DNA of 64,000 nt from Bifidobacterium aesculapii (GCF_001417815.1 NZ_BCFK01000021.1:1-64000); one strand, 5' to 3'. Numbered from the stretch's first letter, positions 9,401 to 17,860 are shown. Notes: generated by a model not told the origin, from the sequence alone. Translations and numbers: made by a program.

Positions 9401-12400
9401 GGCCGTCGAGTCCGTCGCCGCCGCGCACCACATCGCCGTCGCGCCGGTGGCCACCGCCGCGGCGGGCGGCGGCGTGGTCGACTCGGCCGCGTTGGACGCC
9501 TATGAGGCGAAGGTCACCGGTCCGGACGGCGTGCTCGCCGCCACCGCGCGCGACGTGCTGCACCGTCTCGGACTCGATGCTCCCGCAGCCGAACCGGACG
9601 ATACCGAAGCCGAAGCGAATGCGAAGGTCGTCGCATTGGTCGAACAGGAGCTCGGCTCGGATTGGGCGAAGAGCGTCGCCCCGAAGTTCGACGCGGACAA
9701 GGCCGTGCTGTTCGACGACCGCTGGGCCTCCGCCCGCGAAGACCTCGCCCGCCTGTACACGGACGGCGAACTCGGCGAGGACCCGCTGTTCGGCGGTGAG
9801 CCGCAGTTCATCGGCTTGGGGGAGACCATCGCCGGGCAGGCCGAATGGTGGGCCGCCAAGTGCGAGCGTGAGGGCAGGGAATCCCTCGTCGCCCGCTACC
9901 GTGCCATCGCCGCCGACGCCCGTGCAGACGACGCGTCCATCGCCGAGCGCCTGCCGTACGACGGCAAGGTCGCGCTCATCACCGGCGCCACGCCGCGTTC
10001 GATTGCCGGCGCCGTCACCGCGCGCTTCCTCACCGGCGGTGCCACCGTGATCATCACCGCCTCCCACATCGACTGGAAGCGCCTCCAATTCGCGCGCGAC
10101 ACCTACCGCAGGCACGCCTCCGGGCATGCCGCGCTGTGGCTCGTGCCGGCGAACCTCTCCGCATACTCCGACGTGGACGCGCTCATCGCATGGGTGACCA
10201 CCGAGCAGAAGCGCAGCGTCGGCGCGGAAAGCATCCTGCTCAAGCCTGCGCTCATGCCCGACTTCTTCATCCCGTTCGCCGCACCGCACGTCTCCGGCAC
10301 GCTCGACCAGGCCGGACCGGCGGCCGAACGTCAGATGAGACTGCTGCTGTGGAGCTTGGAACGCGGCATCGCCGACCTCGCCCACGCGCGCGAGGACGTG
10401 GACGTGGCGCACCGGACCATGGTCGTGCTGCCGGGTTCCGGCAACCGCGGCGTGTTCGGCGGCGACGGCGCGTACGGCGAAGCCAAGAACGCATTCGACG
10501 CCATCGAACGCAAGTGGAAGAGCGAACCCGGCTGGCACGACCGCATCCTGCTCGCGCAGCCCACCATCGGCTGGGTGCGCGGCACCGGCCTCATGGCGCA
10601 GAACGATCCGCTCGTCGCCGCCGTGGAGGCCAAGGGCGTGCGCACCTACTCCACCGGCGAAATCGCCGACGAACTCATGAAGCTCGTCACGCCGGAATCC
10701 ATCGAAGCCGCCATGCACGCGCCCATTCACGCCAATCTCACCGGCGGCGTGGGCGAAGTGGATGTCGATCTCGCCGAGGTCGGCAGCCAGTTCATCGCCG
10801 ACTTCCGCAAGCAGCAGGAGGAGGAGCGCAAGCGCAAGGCCGCGCAAGCGGCGCACACGCCCGTCGAGACCGTGCGCGAGCTGCAGGCGCTGCCGATGCC
10901 GCCCACCGCGCAGGCCGCGGGATTGGACGCATCGCGTGAAATCGCCGCCGCCGAACAGTGGGGCGACGTCCATACCGGTCTCGACGACATGGCCGTGATC
11001 GTCGGCACCGGACTCATCGGACCATGGGGTTCCGGCCGTACCGCCGCGGAGGCCGAACTCGGCATCCACTATGACGGCACCGCCGACATGACCACCAACG
11101 GCGTCATCGAACTCGCCTGGTCCATGGGACTCATCACCTGGCAGGACAAGCCCCGCCCCGGCTGGCTGGACGCCAAGACCGGCGATCTGCTTGACGAAAC
11201 GGGCGTCTACGACCGCTTCCACGAGGAGGTCGTGGCCCGCTGTGGCGTGCGCGAGCTCGAAAACGACGGGGAAGTGGACCCGGACGGCGACGAGATCCTG
11301 CCCGACGTCTACCTCAACGAGGACGTGTCCTTCAACGTGCCCGACCGCGCACAGGCCGAAGCGTACCTGCGCATCGACCCGGAGAACACGCGCATCGAGC
11401 CGAGTGGGGAGACCGGCGAATGGACGGTGACCCGCAAGGCGGGCTCCCAGGTGCGCGTGCCGCGACGCAAGGCGCTGCTGCGCCACGTGGGCGCGCAGAT
11501 CCCCAAGGGATTCGACCCCGCCAAGTGGGGGCTTCCCTCGTCCATGCTGGAAAGCCTCGACCAGGTCTCCCTGTGGAGCCTGTTCACCGCGGTGGACGCG
11601 TTCCTCGCCTCCGGTTTCACGCCGGCGGAGATCCTCGAAAGCATCCACCCGGCCGATTTCGCGTCCACGCAGAGCACCGGCATCGGCGGCGCCCGCTCCT
11701 CCATGGAGATGTTCCAAGAGTATCTGGGCAACCAGAACGTCTCGCCGGACCTGTTCGCGGAAGTCATGCCGAACATCATCGGCGGCCATGTCATGCAGTC
11801 CTACCTCGGCGGCTACGGCGAGATCAACACGCCGATCGGCGCCTGCGCCACGGCGGCCGTCAGCATGGAGGAGGGCATCGACAAGATCCTGCTCCACAAG
11901 GCCGATTTCGTGGTCACCGGAGGCTCCGACGACATCTCGCGGGGTTCCGTGTTCGGCTTCGGCAACATGAACGCCACCGCCGACGACGCGATGCTCCACA
12001 AGGAGGGCGTGGCCACACGGTTCATGTCCCGCCCGGACGACCGCCGCCGTGCCGGCTTCATCGAATCGCAGGGAGGCGGCACCGTGCTCGTCGCACGCGC
12101 CTCGCTCGCGTTGAAGCTCGGCCTGCCTGTGCTCGGCGTGGTCGGCTACGCCCGCACCTTCGCGGACGGCGCGCACGCCTCCATCCCCGCACCGGGCATG
12201 GGCGCGCTCGCCGCGGGCCGCGGCGGCAGGGACTCCGCGCTGGTCCGCCAGCTCGCGGGGCTCGGCCTCACCGCGGACGACATCACCGTGGTGTGCAAGC
12301 ACGACACCTCCACGAACGCGAACGACGCGAACGAATCGGAGATTCACCGTCGTCTGGCGCACGCCATCGGACGCACCCCCGGCAACCCGCTGTTCGTGTT

Positions 12401-12935
12401 CTCCCCGAAGGCGCTCACCGGACACGCGAAGGGCGGCTCCTTCGTGTTCCAGACCTCGGATGTCATGCACATGTTCCGCTCCGGCAAGGTGCCCGCCAAC
12501 ATGTCGCTCGACTGCGTCGACCCGGCCATGCGTCAGGACGACGAGCTCGTCTGGGTGCGCAATACGCCGCTTGACCTGGGTGCCGCGGGCATTCCGGTCA
12601 AATCGGTGATCGCCACGTCGCTGGGCTTCGGGCACGTCTCCTCCGTGGTGGTGTTCGTCAACCCGCTCGCCTTCGAGGCGGCGGTGCTCGCATCCGGTGC
12701 GACGCCGGAAGAGGGACGTGCGGCGCTCGAAGCATGGCTGCGCCGTTCGACCGCCCGGCTGGTGGCGGGCGCTCGGCGTCTCGACGCCGGCATGCACGGC
12801 CATGCGTCGCTGTACGAGCCGATCGCCACGCGTCACTTCCGTGAGGACGGCGACGAGGACGTGCACGAGACCGAGGCGGCGATGCTGCTCGATGCGGATG
12901 CGCGTCTTGGCGCGGATGGGTACTATCACCGCTGA
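3459..12935 (+). CDS. fas: Type I fatty-acid synthase, single polypeptide
   Basis: This 3158-residue cytosolic enzyme makes long-chain fatty acids from acetyl- and malonyl-CoA. The order is that of actinobacterial type I synthases. An acyltransferase comes first (GHSQG, Ser133), then an FMN-type enoyl reductase (LGGMTPTTVDP from 403). A MaoC hot-dog dehydratase follows (DYNPLHVS from 1253), then a malonyl/palmitoyl transferase (YVFPGQGSQ from 1359, GHSLG with Ser1464). Next are an acyl carrier domain (GVSSKRNQ at 1852, the carrier serine being 1854 or 1855), a ketoreductase (KVALITGATPRSIAG from 2170) and a ketosynthase (Cys2796 in GACATA, His2948, His2989). An Ala/Pro/Thr-rich linker precedes the carrier domain. 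No phosphopantetheinyl transferase domain follows the ketosynthase. Start: ATG 3459 in a purine-rich context; the frame stays open back to a TTG at 3357 and includes the G tract, so the N-terminus is uncertain. Confidence 0.97.
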   Translation: MLQMPYEKQHVASPTLMKRLRNTREEDYDRIRYALMFAGQGGSAWKSALREACADTTVAAFVEGLESDARRVLSPIAAELLSSAPDQGIASDLDPAVSVPGIVRAQAALLVYFDTATEPLFADHRPDAIIGHSQGVIAARLAEAYLDHDQDRAARYYALARIIGAAASLRVRALGIVSTGERTPMLSVTGPRVQESMDLAARILGHEAAPAVVNAYDHVVFSGMPVELARLADGIAHEADHAAANAKRFGGTPVTPVTEFLAVEAPFHSALMAPAVEQAVAWAVRCGFDENESRSIAEHVLTKTERWNERITHALDEGIRWFVDLGPGSVLGDLTDKLLAGSGAGIIPTGGTKACDAVGLPDYDRKPNDDWSAYAPKLITLPDGRTVLDTAFTRLTGRSAIMLGGMTPTTVDPAIVAAAVNAGHWAELAGGGQVSKKIFFGNVTRMHDMLKPGMAAQFNTMLLNPTLWKLHFGSQDIAGKARRAGAPLDGVTLSAGLPEPDKAGALFDKLHADGFVYISLKVGSVNQIRQAVAIAKDHPETTLILQVEDGRGGGHHSWESLDHMLLAQYASIRRMHNLVLAVGGGFGTPGKAARYITGAWSARYGLRPMPVDAVFVGTVAMTCKEALTNPDVKRALVKANGTPEREQNGDDTADGWIRRNTARGGVASGVSSLHADLYELDNAAARCNRLLDEVGAAKDVEKEVEARREEIIAALAATAKPYFGDVTHMTYAAWLRRYVELGHPWADDSWSERFARMVERCEQRFTARDHGTFTPLIDAAEAVDDPSAAIEQLEREYPLTAAATVSETDAAWFVALCAGEGKPVPFVPVIDGQVAGWWGRDAMWQSQDPRYTADQVLALPGPVSVAHVDHMNEPVADLLGRFEQGCVDELVAHGVQPTPAVARRADARTGRPAASKERFIRSSALISRREHLTLNTGADHRELDGHIIYEAVPDKPDTWQIVTHLDNTYWDSHDKTEGAYAVREISVPLTFPDGAADGAYPVADDVLLDDDLLKQLKGMAGVGTRDICGNPIYDLPKAVQSSRSPFGEFHMRLHLDALLGAKHLAVTSGRLPEPLDPASAVPDALMCMLWPLLYTGESSGVTDGVSWLESLQATIHLSHEIRFPQDGTVETLMERYHVKAERGESPCLDAVGWADPAIESVNGRVIVAHIELRLHDDADPAGSDAGEPVAELVERFIIPARVYSDDPAPIAEPYGGVLAEEHEKPVKTARRLLRRVRITAPTDMMAFEQVSGDYNPLHVSRVSSKMSGYDEPIVNGMWLSAAAQQVVSALNTLDDTRYRIQGWTYSMFAPVPLGAAVDVTVERAGRASDGRTLLDVQCKVGDLTVARARAIAVAPVTAYVFPGQGSQRKGMGLADLSRSVAAREVWERADRHTRAKYGFSILSIVRDNPASIVVRGVEYKHPDGVLFLSQFTQVALTVLGFAQFAKFDAEGVTDKSTAYIAGHSLGEYTALSVVGGAFPLETVIDMVYQRGNTMYELVDRDEDGRSDYGMGALRPIQFGVGDDQVDAYVNEVSARCGEFLQIVNYNVPGSQYAVVGTLRGLKFLKEDSEKRAEEYGGKPSYMPIPGIDVPFHSRKMRPGVPKYRERLEELIPETDDLRGLTGHYIPNLVARPFALTREFAEAILEVAPSEKVREALATEESWQWWQDHPQQLSRMLFIELLAWQFASPVRWIETQRLLFTPKSRGGLGIDRFVEVGLAAAPVLANMAVKTLREPEFMDAHVQVLNAERDSDRALGNDTDPAPGVMEFDAEDAAETAETAETAAVKSAPATAATVNVTATAEAAPAPAPAPAGPVADLPFTAVDAVQTLLAMENKIRPDQIGKADTLETLTNGVSSKRNQQLVDIASEIEVPSLEGAAEATMDKLSGMVKAAAGGYKPFGSVIDDAVKTRMHELFGRARVAQSHVGERLQEHWNLGAGWAHWVLVELLLGTREGASLRGDDLLTLPTATVATAAEADQLIDAAVESVAAAHHIAVAPVATAAAGGGVVDSAALDAYEAKVTGPDGVLAATARDVLHRLGLDAPAAEPDDTEAEANAKVVALVEQELGSDWAKSVAPKFDADKAVLFDDRWASAREDLARLYTDGELGEDPLFGGEPQFIGLGETIAGQAEWWAAKCEREGRESLVARYRAIAADARADDASIAERLPYDGKVALITGATPRSIAGAVTARFLTGGATVIITASHIDWKRLQFARDTYRRHASGHAALWLVPANLSAYSDVDALIAWVTTEQKRSVGAESILLKPALMPDFFIPFAAPHVSGTLDQAGPAAERQMRLLLWSLERGIADLAHAREDVDVAHRTMVVLPGSGNRGVFGGDGAYGEAKNAFDAIERKWKSEPGWHDRILLAQPTIGWVRGTGLMAQNDPLVAAVEAKGVRTYSTGEIADELMKLVTPESIEAAMHAPIHANLTGGVGEVDVDLAEVGSQFIADFRKQQEEERKRKAAQAAHTPVETVRELQALPMPPTAQAAGLDASREIAAAEQWGDVHTGLDDMAVIVGTGLIGPWGSGRTAAEAELGIHYDGTADMTTNGVIELAWSMGLITWQDKPRPGWLDAKTGDLLDETGVYDRFHEEVVARCGVRELENDGEVDPDGDEILPDVYLNEDVSFNVPDRAQAEAYLRIDPENTRIEPSGETGEWTVTRKAGSQVRVPRRKALLRHVGAQIPKGFDPAKWGLPSSMLESLDQVSLWSLFTAVDAFLASGFTPAEILESIHPADFASTQSTGIGGARSSMEMFQEYLGNQNVSPDLFAEVMPNIIGGHVMQSYLGGYGEINTPIGACATAAVSMEEGIDKILLHKADFVVTGGSDDISRGSVFGFGNMNATADDAMLHKEGVATRFMSRPDDRRRAGFIESQGGGTVLVARASLALKLGLPVLGVVGYARTFADGAHASIPAPGMGALAAGRGGRDSALVRQLAGLGLTADDITVVCKHDTSTNANDANESEIHRRLAHAIGRTPGNPLFVFSPKALTGHAKGGSFVFQTSDVMHMFRSGKVPANMSLDCVDPAMRQDDELVWVRNTPLDLGAAGIPVKSVIATSLGFGHVSSVVVFVNPLAFEAAVLASGATPEEGRAALEAWLRRSTARLVAGARRLDAGMHGHASLYEPIATRHFREDGDEDVHETEAAMLLDADARLGADGYYHR

Positions 12936-13036
12936 TCAGCGGTCGTGGCGATCTGCGATGGCGTGGGAACCCGCTGTGGTGGAGGGGTTCCACGCCGTCG
13001 CCTCCTGGATGCACATAGACATGAGGGCGAGGCGTT

Positions 13037-14149
13037 ATGAAGCCGACATCGATGCAATGGTGGGAGCACCGCCATCGGGGAGGGAGACGTGAACCATACC
13101 CCGGTGAGGACACCGCGAACCTGCGTGCGGTGCTCATCATGCTCGTCATGCTGTACCACAGCACCATCATCTATACGGAGCCGGGATTCGCCTATCATAC
13201 GACGAGACAACTCGTGCAGCCGGGGTCGTTGCCGTCCGTGGTGCTGGGCGTGCTCTCGCTGGTGCTGTTCACCCCGATGATGGCGCTGTTCTTCGCGCTT
13301 TCCGGATACAGCTTCGTGTACACGCTGCGCAAATCCACGAATTATTGGGTGCTGTTGCAGAAGAAATTCTGGAGGCTGCTCGTACCGTTGCTGTTCGTCG
13401 GGCTGTGCTGGATGCTCCCCATCAAGCTTGCGGTGGGGCATCCACAGTATCGAGGAAGGCCGGTATGGGAACTGCTGGCGCGCATATTCGTCACGGGTGA
13501 CCTGTCCGGGCACCTGTGGTTCGTCGCCGTGCTGTTCATGATGTTCGCCGTGTTCGGGATCCCCTACCAGCTGTTCGGTCTGACGCGCAAGGCCGATGTC
13601 GCGATGATGGGATTGGCCGCCGCGTTGGTGGTGGTGCTGTATCCCTTCCGTGACGGCACCTACCTGATGAACAAATTCTATGTATGCTACTTGTTCTTCG
13701 TGCTGGGCCTCATATTCCATCGATTCAAGTCGTCCGTGCTGGCTGGGCTGCACGACAGGCGTTGGTGGGTCGGGATCGGTATGGCCGTGGTCGGCTTGGT
13801 GCTGGTCGCACTATCTGACGCCATGCCGCATGTGGTCCATGTGTTCGCGTTGAACCTGCTGTGCATGCCGTTCCCGATGCTGCTGTTCCGCATGATCCCG
13901 AAACGCAGCAACCGGTTCTTCGTTCTCATCGGCGACAACTCGATGCGCCTGTACCTGCTGCACAGTCCATTGCTGTACTTCTCCTTCACCTATTGGCCCG
14001 ACATCGATCCGTGGCTGATGACCGGCATCAATTTCTTCGGATGTGGAGCGGTGGCGTTGTTGCTCGGACTTGCATTGGCGAAAGCGCATCTCGGCGTGCT
14101 GCTGGGAGAACGGGACTTCCACGCACGGCCGGTCATCGGGGAGGCGTGA
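13037..14149 (+). CDS. Acyltransferase 3 family integral membrane protein
   Basis: 370 residues with about ten hydrophobic segments. Near the N-terminus NLRAVLIMLVMLYHS carries the Arg and His expected in the first helix of acyltransferase-3 (OafA/OatA-type) enzymes, and SGHLWFVAVLF is the conserved mid-protein segment. Such proteins pass acyl groups across the membrane onto surface sugars. The stop overlaps the next start by one base (TGATG), so the two are translated together. The next gene is a secreted SGNH protein, the domain that in many bacteria is fused to the C-terminus of acyltransferase-3 enzymes and completes the transfer. The target polymer is not shown. Start ATG 13037 follows GAGGCGTT; ATG 13052 is possible. 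Confidence 0.85.
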   Translation: MKPTSMQWWEHRHRGGRREPYPGEDTANLRAVLIMLVMLYHSTIIYTEPGFAYHTTRQLVQPGSLPSVVLGVLSLVLFTPMMALFFALSGYSFVYTLRKSTNYWVLLQKKFWRLLVPLLFVGLCWMLPIKLAVGHPQYRGRPVWELLARIFVTGDLSGHLWFVAVLFMMFAVFGIPYQLFGLTRKADVAMMGLAAALVVVLYPFRDGTYLMNKFYVCYLFFVLGLIFHRFKSSVLAGLHDRRWWVGIGMAVVGLVLVALSDAMPHVVHVFALNLLCMPFPMLLFRMIPKRSNRFFVLIGDNSMRLYLLHSPLLYFSFTYWPDIDPWLMTGINFFGCGAVALLLGLALAKAHLGVLLGERDFHARPVIGEA

Positions 14150-15321
14150 TGCACAGACTCTCGGAATGGGAATATGGGAGTATGGGGAACGGGTTGAGAC
14201 GTCTCATCGTCGTGGTGCTGACCGTATGCGTCTCCTGCCTGCCGCTCGGTGCGGTCGTCGCCTCGGCCGCCGAAGCCGATGCCGATGCCAGGCCGGTCGA
14301 CGTGTTCATAGGCGACAGCAGCGCAACGAACTATTCGCCGGATACCAGCGACGCCCAACGCTGGACGCGCCTGTTCGCTGATGCCGACGGTGCTATGGAG
14401 CTCAGTGTCGCCATCAGTGGCACCGGATATCTGGTCAGGGGGAATAACGGCAAAGGCAAGACCTACGGCGAACAGCTGGACACGGTGCTCGGCATCATGA
14501 AATCACGTCACCTGACGCATGACCGTGTCCGACGTGTCTTCCTCGTCGGCGGCGGCAATGATTTCCAACTGGAGAAAACCCCGTATTTCAGTGAGCATCT
14601 CACGGCAGCCGCCAACAATGTAGCCACACGCATTGAGCAGGAGTTCCCCGATGCCCAGCATCTGTACATTCCCGAGATGGCGCCGGCGACGAAGCGAATG
14701 CTCGCCGCATATGGACGGGTCAAACCGTATATGCCGGCCTTTTTCGCTCTCGCCTACATGCATGGGTTCCAATATGACAAGAACTGGTACCAATGGCTTG
14801 CCGATCCGTATGCCAACGGGTATGCGGTCGCGGATGATACGCATCTGAGCGCCAAAGGGCACAACGAGGCCGCACATTGGGCCGTCGGATGGGTGAATTC
14901 GCTGGACGGGCCGAAAGTGGCCGGCACCGTGCCCGAATGGGACGGATCCGCCGGACCGGTCATGCGGTTCCAGTCCCACGGCGGGTGGGGGAGCGTCCCT
15001 TCGATACACGCCGCCGCCGGCACCGGCATCACCCTGCCGCGAAGCGGCATGACCAATGAAGGCCACGAACTCGTCGCGTGGAATACGAAGGCGGACGGCA
15101 CCGGCACGGCCTATCGTCCCGGCGACGTCATCACCATGCCGGCACGGTCCGTCATGCTGTACGCGCAATGGAAGACCCTGCCGGCATCGGAGCGGCGGCG
15201 GGACACGATGGGATGGCGGGTGCTGTACATCAGCGCGGCGGTGCTCGTCATTCTCGTGCTGACGCTCGCGTCCGTGCTCGTCGTCACCAGCCATGCCGGT
15301 GGCCGGCGGAGGCACGGCTGA
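14149..15321 (+). CDS. Secreted SGNH-fold protein with InlB-type repeat and C-terminal membrane anchor
   Basis: 390 residues. A signal segment (LIVVVLTVCVSCLPLGAVVA, ending before AEADADARP) is followed by an SGNH hydrolase-like domain. VFIGDSS holds the likely nucleophile Ser57, GGGNDF is the Asn block, and DDTHLS has the Asp229/His232 pair. After this comes a single Listeria-Bacteroides (InlB B-type) repeat, from RFQSHGGWG through to MLYAQW. A C-terminal hydrophobic helix (VLYISAAVLVILVLTLASVLVV) and a basic tail GGRRRHG anchor it in the membrane, facing out. Coupled with the acyltransferase-3 gene before it, it most likely finishes acyl transfer to, or removes acyl groups from, a surface glycan. 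A decayed copy of its InlB repeat lies at 1376-1535. Confidence 0.8.
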   Translation: MHRLSEWEYGSMGNGLRRLIVVVLTVCVSCLPLGAVVASAAEADADARPVDVFIGDSSATNYSPDTSDAQRWTRLFADADGAMELSVAISGTGYLVRGNNGKGKTYGEQLDTVLGIMKSRHLTHDRVRRVFLVGGGNDFQLEKTPYFSEHLTAAANNVATRIEQEFPDAQHLYIPEMAPATKRMLAAYGRVKPYMPAFFALAYMHGFQYDKNWYQWLADPYANGYAVADDTHLSAKGHNEAAHWAVGWVNSLDGPKVAGTVPEWDGSAGPVMRFQSHGGWGSVPSIHAAAGTGITLPRSGMTNEGHELVAWNTKADGTGTAYRPGDVITMPARSVMLYAQWKTLPASERRRDTMGWRVLYISAAVLVILVLTLASVLVVTSHAGGRRRHG

Positions 15322-15442
15322 TGACGACGTGGATTTCGCGCTGCGGCTCCTCTACCATGCCACGTCCGTGCATTGCCTGGACGCGGCATGTCGCCGCGGC
15401 CGTTCTTTCGGATCCGTCAGGGCCGGTCGGCCCGGCGGCCCG

Positions 15443-15877
15443 TCAGGCCGCCTTCTTGCGGCCGCGGCGCTTCATCGTGCCGGCGACGGCGGTGGAGGCG
15501 TCGAAGACGGCGGCCTTGTCGTCCGGGTAGAACGCACCGGTGACCTGCTGGTAGGCGACCTCGCCCTCCGGCGCCTCGGGCAGCGTGAAGAACGCGCCGA
15601 TCGCGGCGAGCGGGGCGTTCTCGCGCACGCTCACGGACGTGGTCTGCCTGCCTTCAGGCTTGCTGAACTTCACCGCATTGTCCGCCTTGGCGGTGGTGGG
15701 GACGACCGCGATCTGCCGCGTCTTCTCGTTGATGAGCACCTTCACGTACGCCGGGAAGCCCAGCACCTCGGCGGTGGCCTTGTTGAAGCGCACCACATCA
15801 CCGGTGACGGTCATCACGATCTTGCCGACCGGCTTGGCCAATTTGACTTCCTCGAATCCCTGCAGAACGGATGCCAT
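15443..15877 (-). CDS. Conserved hypothetical protein with basic tail
   Basis: 144 residues, soluble, no signal or membrane segment. It begins MASVLQGFEEVKLAKPVGKI and reads like a compact beta-rich domain with regular alternation of Val/Ile. The end, MKRRGRKKAA, is strongly basic. AAGGAG lies 8 nt before the ATG, which supports the start. It stands alone between two intergenic stretches. I do not recognise the family; the basic tail could bind nucleic acid, but that is only a guess. On the other side of its start, 15878-16082 is unusually A+T-rich for this window and probably holds its promoter. Confidence 0.75.
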   Translation of the reverse strand: MASVLQGFEEVKLAKPVGKIVMTVTGDVVRFNKATAEVLGFPAYVKVLINEKTRQIAVVPTTAKADNAVKFSKPEGRQTTSVSVRENAPLAAIGAFFTLPEAPEGEVAYQQVTGAFYPDDKAAVFDASTAVAGTMKRRGRKKAA

Positions 15878-16082
15878 AACAGTCTCCTTGAGTATGCGTT
15901 GACTATGCGAATTACACGCTAATAATCACAATGAATTATCCAACAATCATTGTAGCGCAATATCTCAGGCGATTGGCATATGTTAATGCACGTGGCAAAC
16001 GTGAATAATCTGCACGATATTCCCGATTATCGCGCCATGATTCGAGACCAATTCGTTAAACCAATCCGGTCGTGAATGTGCC
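15878..16082. other. A+T-rich intergenic region
   Basis: About 205 bp between two minus-strand genes. It is much richer in A and T than its surroundings (for example AATAATCACAATGAATTATC at 15919-15938). On the minus strand TTGCGC at 15955-15960 and an ATAATT-like piece about 15 bp downstream could be a promoter for the gene at 15443-15877, but spacing is short. No open frame worth calling was seen. Confidence 0.4.
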
Positions 16083-16631
16083 TTATTCCAGTGCGGCGGC
16101 AAGGCGCTTGAACAGGCGCACGATCGTGTTGTGCGCCTCCACGAACGCGGGCATGCCGCGGCCCTGCGGATCGGCCACATCCTCGGGCTCCGGCAGCTGC
16201 GGGCGCAGCAGGCCCGCGTTGGCGATGACCGAATCGATGCGTTCGGCGAACGTGCCGCCCTCGATCCAGCCCTCCCGCTTCGACGCCTCACACAGGTTCA
16301 CGAAATCGGTGATCAGGAATGTGCGGCGTGCGGCAAGCGGCGACTCGACCACGATGTCGCCGCGCTGGCGCCCCTCGAAGCACAGGATGAGATCCGCGTC
16401 CGAAGCGATCTGCGGCGTGATGCGGCGCGAACGGAACGCCTTGATCGCCGTCTCGTCGATATGGTCGCGTCGCATCAGTTCCACCGCGTCGTGCGACATC
16501 GCATGATCATGCAGGCCGCGCGTTCCCGCGGAGGCGAACGTCAGCGACATGTCGGTAAAGAAGTGCGGTGCGAGCATCTCGGCCATCGCGGACCGCGAGG
16601 TGTTGCCGGTACAAACGAACAGAATATGCAT
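16083..16631 (-). CDS. Low-molecular-weight protein tyrosine phosphatase
   Basis: 182 residues starting MHILFVCTGNTSRSAMAEML. The active-site loop C-x5-R-S is Cys7 to Arg13, followed by the usual family helix. DLILCFEGRQR in the middle and PEPEDVADPQGRGM near the end fit the fold; the latter carries the DP pair with the catalytic Asp. Actinobacterial members act on tyrosine-phosphorylated proteins of surface-polymer synthesis, or arsenate. Here it is divergent from an LCP wall-polymer transferase gene that starts about 140 bp away, which favours an envelope role. The ATG at 16631 puts the active loop right at the N-terminus as in the family; the upstream extension of the frame is not convincing. 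Confidence 0.9.
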   Translation of the reverse strand: MHILFVCTGNTSRSAMAEMLAPHFFTDMSLTFASAGTRGLHDHAMSHDAVELMRRDHIDETAIKAFRSRRITPQIASDADLILCFEGRQRGDIVVESPLAARRTFLITDFVNLCEASKREGWIEGGTFAERIDSVIANAGLLRPQLPEPEDVADPQGRGMPAFVEAHNTIVRLFKRLAAALE

Positions 16632-16731
16632 GGATGATCCCCCTGGCTGGTTTTCCGCGAACCCATCGTAGACGGCGAGAGGACGCGCGGCAAACGATGC
16701 CATCTCACGGGCGGAGGGGGACGGCGGAGTG

Positions 16732-16737
16732 TATAGT
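16732..16737 (+). promoter_or_regulatory. Candidate -10 box for the LCP gene
   Basis: TATAGT preceded by TG (extended -10). No good -35 is seen. It would give an mRNA with a leader of about 13-25 nt. Confidence 0.4.
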
Positions 16738-16768
16738 GCCGACCAACAGGCGACGGATGGGGGTTGAC

Positions 16769-17860
16769 ATGTCGCGTCACGCTGCAAGCCGGAAAACAAA
16801 CCGGGAGCGCAAGGGAACAAGAGGACTCATCATTGCGGCCGCCGCGGGATTGGTTCTCATGCTCGTCGTCATGCCGGTCGTCGCGGTCGCCATGTTCGTC
16901 AACGACCTCAACCGCAGCATCGCCGTGGACGACGACGTGCGGCAGGCCCTGCGCTCCAGCGCCGCGAACACCCCGTCCACCACCGCCGACAGCGCGTTCT
17001 ACACGCTGCTCATCGGCAGCGACCGGCGCTCCGACGGCGAGAACGGACGCTCCGACAGCCTCATTCTCGCCCGGATCGACCCGGACGCGCGGCGCGTCGA
17101 CCTCGTCTCCATCCCGCGTGACATGCAGGTGAGGATAGACAAGATCGCCGGCGTGCAGAAGATCAACGCCGCCTACTCATTCGGCGGTGCGACGCTCGCC
17201 ATCACCACCGTCTCCGAATTCGCCGGCGTGCCCATCAGCCATTACGCCGAAGTCGATTTCAGCCAGCTCACCGGACTCGTCGACAAACTCGGCGGCATCA
17301 CCGTGGACGTACCGGAATCGTTCTCCGGCGGCAACGGCGGCGTCTCCCTCAAGGCCGGACGTCAGACGCTCAACGGCACTCAGGCGCTCGGATTCGCGCG
17401 TGAACGCTACAAGGTGCAGGGCGGCGACTTCTCGCGCGCGCAGGCGCAGCGCATCGTGCTCACCGCGCTCATCGAGAAGATCGCCCAACAACCCGTCACC
17501 GCGCTGCCTGGACTCATCAGGGAGTTCGCGGGCGGCATCGCCACAGACATGTCAGTGCAGACGATCACACAGTATGCGATGACGATGCGCAAGGGCGCGA
17601 TCACCGTGGACACCGCCGGATGCCCCTCCTACGCGTTCAATCAGGACGGCGTCAGTTATGTGGGCGTCGAATACAAGGAATGGCAGGACATGATGCGCCG
17701 CGTCGACGCCGGGCTCGGGCCGCATGGCACGGGGAGCATTCCTGCGCGGCAGAAGCGCAACACGAAGCTCGGCGCTGCTGCGAACGCCGCCTCGCCCAAG
17801 GACTACGAGACGCTCAAGAACCAGTCTCTTAATTCGGACAGCGTCATCGGCGACCAGTGA
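16769..17860 (+). CDS. LytR-CpsA-Psr (LCP) family cell-wall polymer transferase
   Basis: About 363 residues with a short cytoplasmic start, one membrane helix (GLIIAAAAGLVLMLVVMPVV) and an extracellular LCP domain. Hallmarks are FYTLLIGSDRR, GRSDSLILARIDP, VDLVSIPRDM, the KINAAYSFGG segment, LVDKLGGITVDVP and LGFARERY with its Arg/Tyr. LCP enzymes move lipid-linked glycopolymers onto peptidoglycan. Start: ATG 16769 follows GGATGGGGG at a good distance; ATG 16757, four codons earlier, is the other choice. The C-terminal about 60 residues are Ala/Lys-rich and outside the domain. The DUF4012 gene follows directly. Confidence 0.92.
   Translation: MSRHAASRKTNRERKGTRGLIIAAAAGLVLMLVVMPVVAVAMFVNDLNRSIAVDDDVRQALRSSAANTPSTTADSAFYTLLIGSDRRSDGENGRSDSLILARIDPDARRVDLVSIPRDMQVRIDKIAGVQKINAAYSFGGATLAITTVSEFAGVPISHYAEVDFSQLTGLVDKLGGITVDVPESFSGGNGGVSLKAGRQTLNGTQALGFARERYKVQGGDFSRAQAQRIVLTALIEKIAQQPVTALPGLIREFAGGIATDMSVQTITQYAMTMRKGAITVDTAGCPSYAFNQDGVSYVGVEYKEWQDMMRRVDAGLGPHGTGSIPARQKRNTKLGAAANAASPKDYETLKNQSLNSDSVIGDQ

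Noticed and set aside
8439-12929. Very long minus-strand frame opposite the fatty-acid synthase
   Set aside because: A GC-rich shadow: His/Arg/Gly-rich, no domain, no ribosome site, exactly opposite conserved synthase domains. The same holds for the minus frame at 3855-6137.
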